Shown piece by piece: positions 1-6,767 of a DNA stretch of 14,579 nucleotides. The stretch is from CAZTKP01 sp964614215. GTDB lineage: Bacteria; UBP6; UBA1177. Location: NCBI GenBank assembly GCA_964614215.1, contig CAZTKP010000062.1:1-14579 (forward strand). Direction: 5' to 3'. The notes beneath the pieces were generated by a model. That model saw nothing but the letters and a program-made list of their open reading frames with translations, was not told the DNA's origin and did no database searches. Position numbers and translations under genes: made by a program. Position 1 is the stretch's first letter. The number at the start of each line of letters is the position of its first letter.

Positions 1-11
1 ACCCTATTATC

Positions 12-39
12 TTGACTGGTTGAGGTTTATAATTATCTT
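12..39 (+). promoter_or_regulatory. Possible sigma-70-type promoter for the mla cluster
   Basis: TTGACT at 12-17 matches the -35 consensus at five of six bases, and TATCTT at 34-39 matches the -10 consensus at four of six, with a 16-base spacer. A better -10 word, TATAAT at 28-33, lies only 10 bases from the -35 box and is badly spaced. Transcription would begin near 46, ahead of the ATG at 65. The call is weak: only 64 bases precede mlaE, and the first 46 bases could instead be the tail of an upstream gene. Confidence 0.3.
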
Positions 40-64
40 AGTGTAGAACTTGTTTTCGAGGCCC

Positions 65-847
65 ATGAAATTTTTTGAGAAAATAGGAAAAAGAATTGTA
101 AAAAGAGTTGATCAGAATATCAGTTTCTTTAAATTTTTCTCAGACTGTTTCAGATGGCTTCCCTTCCCGCCCTACCGCATCAGTCAGATCGCTGAACACA
201 TCGAAAAGATCGGTATTGATTCAATCATTATCGTTGCACTTTCAACGTTCACAACAGGAATGATTATAGGATTGCAACTTGTTAATATCATGAGACTTTT
301 CGGCGGAGAAACATTTGCCGGAGCAGGTGTAGCGATCTCGATGAGCAGAGAGCTCGCACCGGTTATCACAGCAATCGTCCTTATCGCAAAGAACGGCAGC
401 TCCATGACTGCTGAGATAGGCAGCATGAAAGTTACAGAACAGATAGACGCAATGGAAACAATGGCCGTAAACCCTGTCAGATATCTCGTTATCCCGAGAC
501 TTGTAGCATCGATCTTTGCCTTCCCCGCCCTCACGGCACTTGCAAATGTTGTGGGAGTTTATGGCGGATATCTTGTTTCCGTTAAGCTAATGCAGGTAAA
601 TTCGGCAGCCTACCTTAACACAATGTATTACTGGACTGATCCCGACGATATCTGGTCAGGCCTTGTGAAAGCGGTGGTTTTCGCTGTGATCGTGACAACT
701 ATCTGCTGTTACCACGGACTTCATACCAGAGGTGGAGCCAAAGGTGTCGGTAACGCCACTACAACGGCCGTTGTGCTTTCAACAGTCGCAATTCTGATAG
801 CCGACTATATTATGACTGATTTCTTTATAACTTTCATGGGGATGTAG
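65..847 (+). CDS. mlaE: MlaE-family ABC transporter permease (phospholipid transport)
   Basis: This is the inner-membrane permease of an MCE/Mla lipid ABC transporter, expected to form a dimer with the MlaF ATPase below and the MlaD ring above. The 260-residue length is normal for the family. Visible family features are an amphipathic N-terminal region, a hydrophobic segment near residues 53-75, the conserved RELAP stretch at 95-99, EIGSMKVTEQIDAM at 117-130 (the most diagnostic MlaE signature), a GGAKGVG segment near 223-229, and a final membrane helix near 234-255. I chose the ATG at 65, with GAGG at 58-61 just upstream, although the spacing is short. An in-frame TTG at 50 would add five residues but has no ribosome site, and an in-frame stop lies at 44-46. 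The stop codon directly abuts the mlaF ATG. Family identity is secure; the lipid and the direction of transport are not shown by sequence. Confidence 0.93.
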   Translation: MKFFEKIGKRIVKRVDQNISFFKFFSDCFRWLPFPPYRISQIAEHIEKIGIDSIIIVALSTFTTGMIIGLQLVNIMRLFGGETFAGAGVAISMSRELAPVITAIVLIAKNGSSMTAEIGSMKVTEQIDAMETMAVNPVRYLVIPRLVASIFAFPALTALANVVGVYGGYLVSVKLMQVNSAAYLNTMYYWTDPDDIWSGLVKAVVFAVIVTTICCYHGLHTRGGAKGVGNATTTAVVLSTVAILIADYIMTDFFITFMGM

Positions 848-1606
848 ATGAGTACGATCATTAAAGTCAGAGACGTCTACAAAGCATTTGAAGACCATGA
901 AGTCCTTACCGGAGTTTCACTTGATATCGAAGAAAGAAAGATCACCACGGTTATCGGGAAAAGCGGAACAGGTAAAAGCGTTCTTTTAAAAAATATTATT
1001 GGAATATTCAAGCCTGACAGCGGAGAAATTTTTTACAGAGACAGTAAAATAACTGAAATGAAACCCCTTGAACTTCTGGAATTCAGGAAGAAGATCGGAT
1101 ACCTCTTTCAGAATGCCGCGCTTTTTGACTTTATGACCGTTAAAGAAAATATTGCCTTTCCCCTTGTTGAACAGCTTGGAATGAAACCTGGAAACAAACT
1201 CGAAGATAGAGTGGCACAACTGCTTGATCTTGTTGAGCTTCCAGGCATCGAAAACAAATTCCCCTCAGAGCTCTCGGGAGGAATGAGAAAACGTGTAGGA
1301 CTTGCAAGATCCATTGCAGTTGAGCCTGAAATTGTTCTTTTTGACGAACCTACGACCGGACTTGACCCAATTCTTGCACAAAATATCGACAACCTTATAA
1401 TAAAGGTGAACAGGGAGCTTAATATGACCTGCATTGTAATTAGTCACGACATACCTTCGACGCTTGAAAGCGCTGATCATATTGCACTGCTTTATGACGG
1501 AACCATACAGTTTTCCGGAACTGCAGACGAAGCAAAAAATTCAGACCATGAAATTCTTAAGCAGTTCATTTCCAACTCATTCAGATCCCTAAAGGAGAGA
1601 TCATGA
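848..1606 (+). CDS. mlaF: MlaF-family ABC transporter ATP-binding protein
   Basis: This is the cytoplasmic ATPase that powers the Mla-type lipid transporter with MlaE and the MCE protein. The 252 residues hold a complete nucleotide-binding domain: Walker A GKSGTGKS at 37-44, Q-loop Gln88 in YLFQNAALFD, ABC signature LSGGM at 142-146, Walker B IVLFDE at 162-167 with the catalytic Glu167, and switch His200 in VISHD. The signature followed by RKRVGLARS is characteristic of the MlaF group. All catalytic residues are present, so the enzyme should be active. The gene starts immediately after the mlaE stop, and its TGA overlaps the start of the MCE gene in an ATGA junction, so the three transporter genes are probably translationally coupled. 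Confidence 0.96.
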   Translation: MSTIIKVRDVYKAFEDHEVLTGVSLDIEERKITTVIGKSGTGKSVLLKNIIGIFKPDSGEIFYRDSKITEMKPLELLEFRKKIGYLFQNAALFDFMTVKENIAFPLVEQLGMKPGNKLEDRVAQLLDLVELPGIENKFPSELSGGMRKRVGLARSIAVEPEIVLFDEPTTGLDPILAQNIDNLIIKVNRELNMTCIVISHDIPSTLESADHIALLYDGTIQFSGTADEAKNSDHEILKQFISNSFRSLKERS

Positions 1607-3114
1607 ACCGATACGCAAAAATAGGTATCTTCTTCACAGTATGCACAGTTATGGTAAGTGTCTATATTTTCAGAAGCGCTGACACCTTCAGCAAAGGTCC
1701 GACATCCACATACTATGCCTTAGGTGAGAATGCAATGGGACTTCTTAATGACAGCAGTGTTCTGACAGCAGGTGTTGAAGTTGGTAAACTGAAAAAAATT
1801 GAACTGGAAGACGGAAAGGCTAAATTCACTCTAAATATATCAAAAGACCTCCCTATCTATTCAAATGCTAAACTTGAAAAGGTGATGGAAAGTATGCTCG
1901 GAACATATGTTCTGGCGTTAGACCCGGGTGACAGCTCAGGAAAGCTGCTCAAAGAAAATGAATACATTGGTCAGGTGGAAACAAATTCCGGAATAAACGG
2001 AGCAATGGATAAGGCCTCCGCCATGATGGAAAAAACAAATGAAATGATCGCGATCTTTCTTAAAGAGAAAAATAAGGAAAATCTTGAGAAAATAATCGAT
2101 TCAATGGCTAGAACAGCAGAAAACACCGCTCAGTCATTTGAAGGAACAATGAAACTCCTTACAACAACTTTAAGGAACCTCGCTCAGATAACCCATAAGA
2201 TCAATCAGAGAAGTGAGACCGAGATGGATAAGTTCTCGAAACTTCTTGAAAACACTGTGAAACTTACAGACAAGATGAACGACCTTGTTGACAATAACGA
2301 CAAGGAGATCACAGAAACTCTGGCGCTCCTTAAAGACAGTCTTCAATCTATTTCAGAGGAACTTAAACAGTCAAAAGGAACTGTCGGAGATCTCAAGGAT
2401 ATTTCAGGAAATCTCAGCAAGATAACTGACAAGGTTGCAAACGGTGAAGGTAACGTCGGAAAGCTCTTTAACGATGAAAAACTTTATAACGACATCAGCA
2501 AAATATCAGACAGGATAGCTGATTACGCGGACACTGCTCTTGGTATGCAGGTCCATGTTGATTTTCATTCGGACTACATGGTCTTTGACGGAGCTTTCAA
2601 GACATATTTCGATATCACACTTCAACCCAGAGAAGACCGTTTCTATCTTTTCGGTGTTGTGGATGATCCTGACGGCAGACTTACTGAGACTTCGACAACC
2701 TATGAGATCGGTATCAACGACGGCAATACTGTTGATAAATACACTGTTACGACGCAAAAAGATAAACGGGACAGCGAGCTGAAATTCAACCTTCAGATAG
2801 GTAGAAATTTCGGGCCCATAGCACTTCGCGGTGGACTTTTTCAAAATGAAGCAGGCTTTGCAATTGACTACAACCCATGGAAATTCCTGTCCGTTTCTGC
2901 GGAAATCTTTGATTTTGGCGCTAATATACCAGAGTTGAGAGTAAAAGGTCTGGCAAGACCTCTAATCTGGGCAATAGAACCTTTCAGCTGGCTTTATCTT
3001 ACAGCCGGTGGCGAAAATCTGATAAACGACGAAAGAGATCTGTACTTCGGGTTCGGTCTGAGATTTACAGATAACGACCTTAAAACTATTCTAACCTCCG
3101 TACCGATGCCTTAG
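1603..3114 (+). CDS. mlaD: MlaD-like MCE protein with C-terminal beta-barrel-like domain
   Basis: This is the substrate-binding and tunnel component of the MlaEFD-type transporter. At 503 residues it is far longer than the roughly 180-residue MlaD of E. coli. In order: an N-terminal membrane anchor (about 7-24), an MCE domain (about 34-127), and a long, heptad-rich, probably coiled helical region (about 135-310). That region contains GEGNVGKLFNDEKLYNDI at 281-298, a motif recurrent in long MCE proteins. The C-terminal region (about 315-490) has alternating polar and hydrophobic residues and aromatic-rich strands, reads like 10-12 beta strands, and ends in YFGFGLRF at 481-488, which resembles an outer-membrane beta-signal. 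This layout matches the transenvelope MlaD of Veillonella parvula, in which one polypeptide spans from the inner to the outer membrane. The barrel assignment is inferred from strand pattern. The start overlaps the mlaF stop, with AAAGGAGA just upstream. Confidence 0.88.
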   Translation: MNRYAKIGIFFTVCTVMVSVYIFRSADTFSKGPTSTYYALGENAMGLLNDSSVLTAGVEVGKLKKIELEDGKAKFTLNISKDLPIYSNAKLEKVMESMLGTYVLALDPGDSSGKLLKENEYIGQVETNSGINGAMDKASAMMEKTNEMIAIFLKEKNKENLEKIIDSMARTAENTAQSFEGTMKLLTTTLRNLAQITHKINQRSETEMDKFSKLLENTVKLTDKMNDLVDNNDKEITETLALLKDSLQSISEELKQSKGTVGDLKDISGNLSKITDKVANGEGNVGKLFNDEKLYNDISKISDRIADYADTALGMQVHVDFHSDYMVFDGAFKTYFDITLQPREDRFYLFGVVDDPDGRLTETSTTYEIGINDGNTVDKYTVTTQKDKRDSELKFNLQIGRNFGPIALRGGLFQNEAGFAIDYNPWKFLSVSAEIFDFGANIPELRVKGLARPLIWAIEPFSWLYLTAGGENLINDERDLYFGFGLRFTDNDLKTILTSVPMP

Positions 3115-3122
3115 GAGGAATT

Positions 3123-3953
3123 ATGCTTAACTGGCTTACATTAGGTGTAATTCAACTTTCAAGCTACACTACTCCTTTCATTTTCGGCATTGCAATTCTT
3201 GTATGGTACAGAGTTCTTGTGCACTATCGCCCTGTAAGACAGTACTACAGACACTTCCTTAGGGCGGCAATACTATCTATCACCGGAGCGGCGATAGCTC
3301 CCGTAGCAATTTTTATTTTTCAGGGAAGTTTTTTCGCTTTTATAGAAAGCATCCCTAAGATAGTAGAAAAAGTAGGCAGCTTTCAAGCATTTCTCAGCAT
3401 CATAGATATGGCATTCCGAGGGTTCTCAATTACCGGAGGACTATTTATTCTTGCAGTTGTACTTCTATTTGTAATGAAAGATGGACGAAAGGTAATGTTC
3501 GGAATTCTTTACCCTTTTCCTCTCTTTGCAGCAATAACGAGAATAAACTGCATTATGGAGGGCTGCTGTTTCGGCAAAAGATATGACGGGCCCCTTGCCT
3601 GGACCTATCCTCCCGCAAGTCATGCCTCGAAATATCACTATTCAAGATACGGGTTAGTTTCAAGATTCGAGGAATCCTTCTCAGTTTATCCTGTTCAGCT
3701 TATGCTTGTTATCCTCATGTTCCTCGTCTTTTTCATAACATATTTAATGAACATAAAAAAAGTTAGGAAAAATATAATTACAGGAACATCTTTAATAGGT
3801 TACGGGGTATTTAACTTCTTTGTTGAGTTTATAAGACAGGAACCTCTTATTTTCGGTGGCCCTTTTACAATGGGACAGGTCTTTGAAACGATGCTGGTTA
3901 TTCTTGGATTTTATATAATCTTTAAAGTTAAGAACTCTGAGCTAGAGGATTAA
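3123..3953 (+). CDS. Lgt-family (prolipoprotein diacylglyceryl transferase-like) membrane protein, divergent active site
   Basis: This 276-residue polytopic membrane protein shows the Lgt framework: GFSITGGL at 100-107 (Lgt GMSFHGGL), RINCIMEGCCFGK at 140-152 (Lgt RIGNFINGELWGR), VYPVQL at 188-193 (Lgt HPTQLY), and LIGYGVFNFFVEFIRQ at 224-239 (E. coli LIGYGAFRIIVEFFRQ), followed by TMGQ. Lgt moves diacylglycerol from phosphatidylglycerol to the lipobox cysteine of prelipoproteins. Several functional positions differ from E. coli: the His103 position is Thr104, the Arg239 position is Asn231, and Asn146 and Glu151 align with Cys143 and Cys148. Arg143 is kept as Arg140, as are Tyr227 and Glu235. 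It may be a divergent Lgt, a paralogue with another acceptor, or a non-catalytic phosphatidylglycerol-binding relative. A strong AGGAGGAATT ribosome site begins at the mlaD stop. Its place next to a phospholipid transporter suggests a lipid-related role, which is an inference. Confidence 0.75.
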   Translation: MLNWLTLGVIQLSSYTTPFIFGIAILVWYRVLVHYRPVRQYYRHFLRAAILSITGAAIAPVAIFIFQGSFFAFIESIPKIVEKVGSFQAFLSIIDMAFRGFSITGGLFILAVVLLFVMKDGRKVMFGILYPFPLFAAITRINCIMEGCCFGKRYDGPLAWTYPPASHASKYHYSRYGLVSRFEESFSVYPVQLMLVILMFLVFFITYLMNIKKVRKNIITGTSLIGYGVFNFFVEFIRQEPLIFGGPFTMGQVFETMLVILGFYIIFKVKNSELED

Positions 3954-3954
3954 A

Positions 3955-4446
3955 ATGCATAAATATTTAGCTATTCTGCTTTTACTGATTATCGGAGTTG
4001 TCGGCTATAACATCTATTCCTATCAAAAAGAAAAGGAAGAGCAGGAAAAGGCAGCAAAGAACAAACCGAAAGTTGTTAATTTCAAGAAAGACTTCAACGA
4101 AATATTTTTCGGATCTCAAAAAGAGCCTGAAAAAAAAGAACCCGTTGAAAAAACAAAAGAAATAAAAACCCTTAATCCCTCACATAAACTATCGCCCGGG
4201 GTAAGAACCCTGACAAATAAAGACATTGATAAACTCAACAGAAAGTCATTAAAAAGTAAGAAAATGATCACAAAAGAAGATATCAGGAAACTTAAAGAGA
4301 GTGATCCGGAAAGTTTTGAAGAAAAAGTTGAAGTAAGAAAAGTAAAAAAAGAAAAACCTAAGAAAAAACTCAGTCCTTTAGAAAAAATAATTGATTCAGC
4401 AAAAAGATCCTTTTCTGAGAACAGTGACGACGACACTGAAAAATAA
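3955..4446 (+). CDS. Small lysine-rich membrane-anchored protein of unknown function
   Basis: I do not recognise this 163-residue protein. It begins with a short basic start and one hydrophobic segment (about 5-21, LAILLLLIIGVVGYNIY) without a clear cleavage site or lipobox, so it is probably an inner-membrane protein anchored at its N-terminus with a periplasmic tail. The rest is very rich in Lys and Glu, has no Cys, and is probably largely helical or disordered. A short motif appears twice 19 residues apart: TNKDIDKL at 87-94 and TKEDIRKL at 106-113. An acidic tail (SDDDTE) ends it. The gene starts one base after the Lgt-like gene stop, so it belongs to the mla cluster. A role as an accessory or linker in the envelope is only a guess. 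It ends one base from the convergent RND gene. Confidence 0.72.
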   Translation: MHKYLAILLLLIIGVVGYNIYSYQKEKEEQEKAAKNKPKVVNFKKDFNEIFFGSQKEPEKKEPVEKTKEIKTLNPSHKLSPGVRTLTNKDIDKLNRKSLKSKKMITKEDIRKLKESDPESFEEKVEVRKVKKEKPKKKLSPLEKIIDSAKRSFSENSDDDTEK

Positions 4447-4447
4447 T

Positions 4448-6685
4448 CTACTTTCTTTCAAGAAATTTCGGTCTGAACAAAATAACCATTGATGGAAGAA
4501 GCACTAAAGATCCGATCAGACATGTGCCTATACTTAGAACGATCAATGCTCCGAAGAACCTTATCGGCATAAATGAACTGAAAAGCAGTATTACAAACCC
4601 GACCATAACACTGACAGCGTTATAGATTATTCCCCTTCCTGCCGTAAAAAGAGTATGTTCCACAGCCATTTCAGGGTTGTTATGTTTTTTCATCTCAATT
4701 CTGTAACGCCAGAGAAAATGTATCGTGTAATCGACACCTACCCCGATAACAATAGACGATATCATAGCTGTTGCAATATCCAGTGTAACACCGGTAAAAC
4801 CCATTAGTCCAAACATCAGAACAAGGGCAACTGCCAGGGGAAGTCCGGCGATCAGCCCTGCAACAAAACTCTTGAAAAGAAGCATGACCAGAATAGTCAC
4901 AACAATAAAAGAAAGGAGAAGTGAAATTATCTGACCGTTAATAACTTCATCTATAAGATCCTTAAAAATAACGGCACTGCCTGTTATTTTTGTAAATATT
5001 TTCTCGGTTCCAATAAGCTTTTCTGTATCCAGATAAACTTTCTTAATGGTCTCACTGCTTTCAGAGTTTATCTGAGCTATTATCTGTGCTTCAGTAAAAT
5101 CATCGTTCACCAGTTTTTTAAGTTCTTCAGGATCTCCCATTTCACTATACTTAGCTATAAAGAAATCAACGGCATTCTCTGTCTCAGGAATGGCATTGAA
5201 TCCTTTTTCTCCGGGCTTGTAAGCACCTTTAGTGATAAGCTTAACAAGTTTTGCAATTGAAAGAGTGTTCCCTACATTAGGATTTTCTGCAAGCTTCTGC
5301 TCCAGTATATCGATCTTTTTAAGAACAGCGGGATCTTTTATGTTCCCCTTAACGTTAACACTGACGATCTGAGAACCGCCGAACTTATCATTAATAAGCT
5401 GTGCCGACATTTTGACAGGATGCCCGTCAGGATAGTAACCTGTAAGATTTGAATCCACGATTATAAAGGGAATTCCGATAGCCATGATAATTGAAAGAAC
5501 AACTGTAGCAATGAGAAGTTTAAGAGGATGTTCAGCAACAAAGATAGATATAGATCTTAACCACTTTTCGGATAAGGACCTGTTTTTCTTGACAATTATA
5601 GGTCTGGGCGTCTTCAGCAGCGACAGTACAGCCGGAATAAAAAATATGCTGGCGGTCAATGCGAACAATATCCCTACGGAAGCTAGAATTCCCAATTGTG
5701 CGGCGGGAACGATCGTATGTGTCATAAGGCAAAGCATCCCTGCAATAGTAGTTATACCGGTTAGAAGTACGGGCAGTGCCAATTCCTGAAAAACATCCTT
5801 TGAAAGATCTATACTCGACTTTTTCCCCTCATTAACCATGTTATCAAGCTGATAACGACTAATAATATGGATCCCGTAACCATTTGATATTGCTATCAAT
5901 ATTACTGGCAGAATAATAGTTACCGTTGTCATCTTCCAGCCCATTAAAGGAACCATTCCCATTGAGACAACTATTGACATCACCACTACTGAAAAGGGAA
6001 GAATGATACCTCTAAGCTGCTTAAAGCTCAGAAAAAGAATAAAAAGCATTATAAGAAGACCGATAGGCATGAAGACCATCATATCTTTAGGTACATCTCT
6101 GGAAATATTCTGTTTTACGACAGGCATTCCTCCTAAAGTGATCTTTCCTGAGCCTTTTATGCTGGAAACGACCTCTCTAACTTTATCCGTAACCCCAAGA
6201 TTCTTTCCGTCATTCCTCATTCTTACAAGAACTGCTGCTGCTGAAAAATCTCTGGCGACAAGAGTTCCCATCACCATGTCGTTTCCTTTCAGCATGGTCC
6301 GGAGCTCTTCTCTCTGCCTGAGCTCCTCTTGTGACCCTTCCTTTAGAACTTCATCTTCAAAAGGATCTTTCTCTGTCATAGGTATGGTGTTTATCCGCTC
6401 AATGCCATTGATTTTCTTAAGTTCTTCAGCAATTTTGTTGACCCTGTCTAAAACAGAGGGCCTGAGAACATCCTTATCCTCAACCACTACAAAAATTATT
6501 TCCATGCCGCCGAATCTTTCTTCCAACTCCTTTAAATGAGCGCTCATTTCTTCAGGCAGCATGTTCTCCACATCAGGGTCAACAGCTGAATCCTTAAGCG
6601 GTATAGCCATAAGAACCGTGATAAGAACAAAGAAAATTATTAACGGCCACCTGAATCGGATAACAAGATCAGAAAGATTTTTCAA
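4448..6685 (-). CDS. RND-superfamily exporter, MMPL/HAE3-like
   Basis: This is an inner-membrane RND/MMPL-type transporter of 745 residues with the classic duplicated layout. TM1 lies at about 12-29, then a periplasmic loop of about 170 residues, TM2-TM6 between about 202 and 354, TM7 at about 389-411, a second loop of about 175 residues, and TM8-TM12 between about 587 and 733. The loops are shorter than in AcrB and the length fits the HAE3/MMPL lipid exporters. The second-half TM motif is GVGVDYTIH with Asp652, the usual proton-relay acid. The equivalent first-half site reads SNGYGIH, with no Asp. I chose the TTG at 6685 because GGAG at 6692-6695 lies six bases upstream. A TTG at 6709 extends the frame by eight residues but has no ribosome site. 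It is the last gene of the minus-strand string, 82 bases after the lipoprotein gene. Its substrate is unknown; lipids or amphiphiles are the family norm. Confidence 0.88.
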   Translation of the reverse strand: MKNLSDLVIRFRWPLIIFFVLITVLMAIPLKDSAVDPDVENMLPEEMSAHLKELEERFGGMEIIFVVVEDKDVLRPSVLDRVNKIAEELKKINGIERINTIPMTEKDPFEDEVLKEGSQEELRQREELRTMLKGNDMVMGTLVARDFSAAAVLVRMRNDGKNLGVTDKVREVVSSIKGSGKITLGGMPVVKQNISRDVPKDMMVFMPIGLLIMLFILFLSFKQLRGIILPFSVVVMSIVVSMGMVPLMGWKMTTVTIILPVILIAISNGYGIHIISRYQLDNMVNEGKKSSIDLSKDVFQELALPVLLTGITTIAGMLCLMTHTIVPAAQLGILASVGILFALTASIFFIPAVLSLLKTPRPIIVKKNRSLSEKWLRSISIFVAEHPLKLLIATVVLSIIMAIGIPFIIVDSNLTGYYPDGHPVKMSAQLINDKFGGSQIVSVNVKGNIKDPAVLKKIDILEQKLAENPNVGNTLSIAKLVKLITKGAYKPGEKGFNAIPETENAVDFFIAKYSEMGDPEELKKLVNDDFTEAQIIAQINSESSETIKKVYLDTEKLIGTEKIFTKITGSAVIFKDLIDEVINGQIISLLLSFIVVTILVMLLFKSFVAGLIAGLPLAVALVLMFGLMGFTGVTLDIATAMISSIVIGVGVDYTIHFLWRYRIEMKKHNNPEMAVEHTLFTAGRGIIYNAVSVMVGFVILLFSSFMPIRFFGALIVLSIGTCLIGSLVLLPSMVILFRPKFLERK

Positions 6686-6691
6686 TATACG

Positions 6692-6695
6692 CTCC
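6692..6695 (-). promoter_or_regulatory. Ribosome binding site deciding the RND gene start
   Basis: GGAG on the minus strand lies six bases before a TTG codon at 6685. It supports that codon over the TTG at 6709, whose upstream bases are A/T-rich with no Shine-Dalgarno-like word. The first ATG in frame is about 30 codons further in, inside the first membrane segment, so a TTG start is likely. Confidence 0.55.
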
Positions 6696-6767
6696 AAAAA
6701 GAATTTCAAATCAGATTTTTGACATAAAAAGGAAAGGAAAAGTTACATAAAAAATGAAGTTAATAGA

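Noticed and set aside
28..33. Perfect TATAAT as the -10 box of the mla promoter
   Set aside because: It is only 10 bases from TTGACT, too close for a sigma-70 promoter, and no other -35 box is visible at the right distance within the window.
2..46. Short open frame ending in TAG at 44-46, encoding a hydrophobic PYYLDWLRFIIILV tail, possibly the end of an upstream membrane protein
   Set aside because: Fifteen codons of open frame are expected by chance and no motif can be recognised. It remains possible and would conflict with the promoter call at 12-39.
4415..4440. Inverted repeat CAGTG-ACGACGA-CACTG near the convergent junction as a terminator
   Set aside because: The stem is only five base pairs and no T-run follows on either strand, so it does not look like an intrinsic terminator.
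4451..4466. TTTCT-TTCA-AGAAA inverted repeat just inside the RND gene end
   Set aside because: A short A/T-rich palindrome of five pairs, lacking a GC stem and a T-tract, is easily explained by chance in coding sequence.
6003..6539. 178-codon open frame on the plus strand opposite the RND gene
   Set aside because: It is antisense to strongly supported transporter coding sequence, is Ser/Leu-rich as expected for a shadow frame, and has no recognisable domain.
6686..6767. Gap between the lipoprotein and RND genes, checked for a promoter, small gene or terminator
   Set aside because: It is A/T-rich with no well-spaced -35/-10 pair, no hairpin and no convincing small frame.
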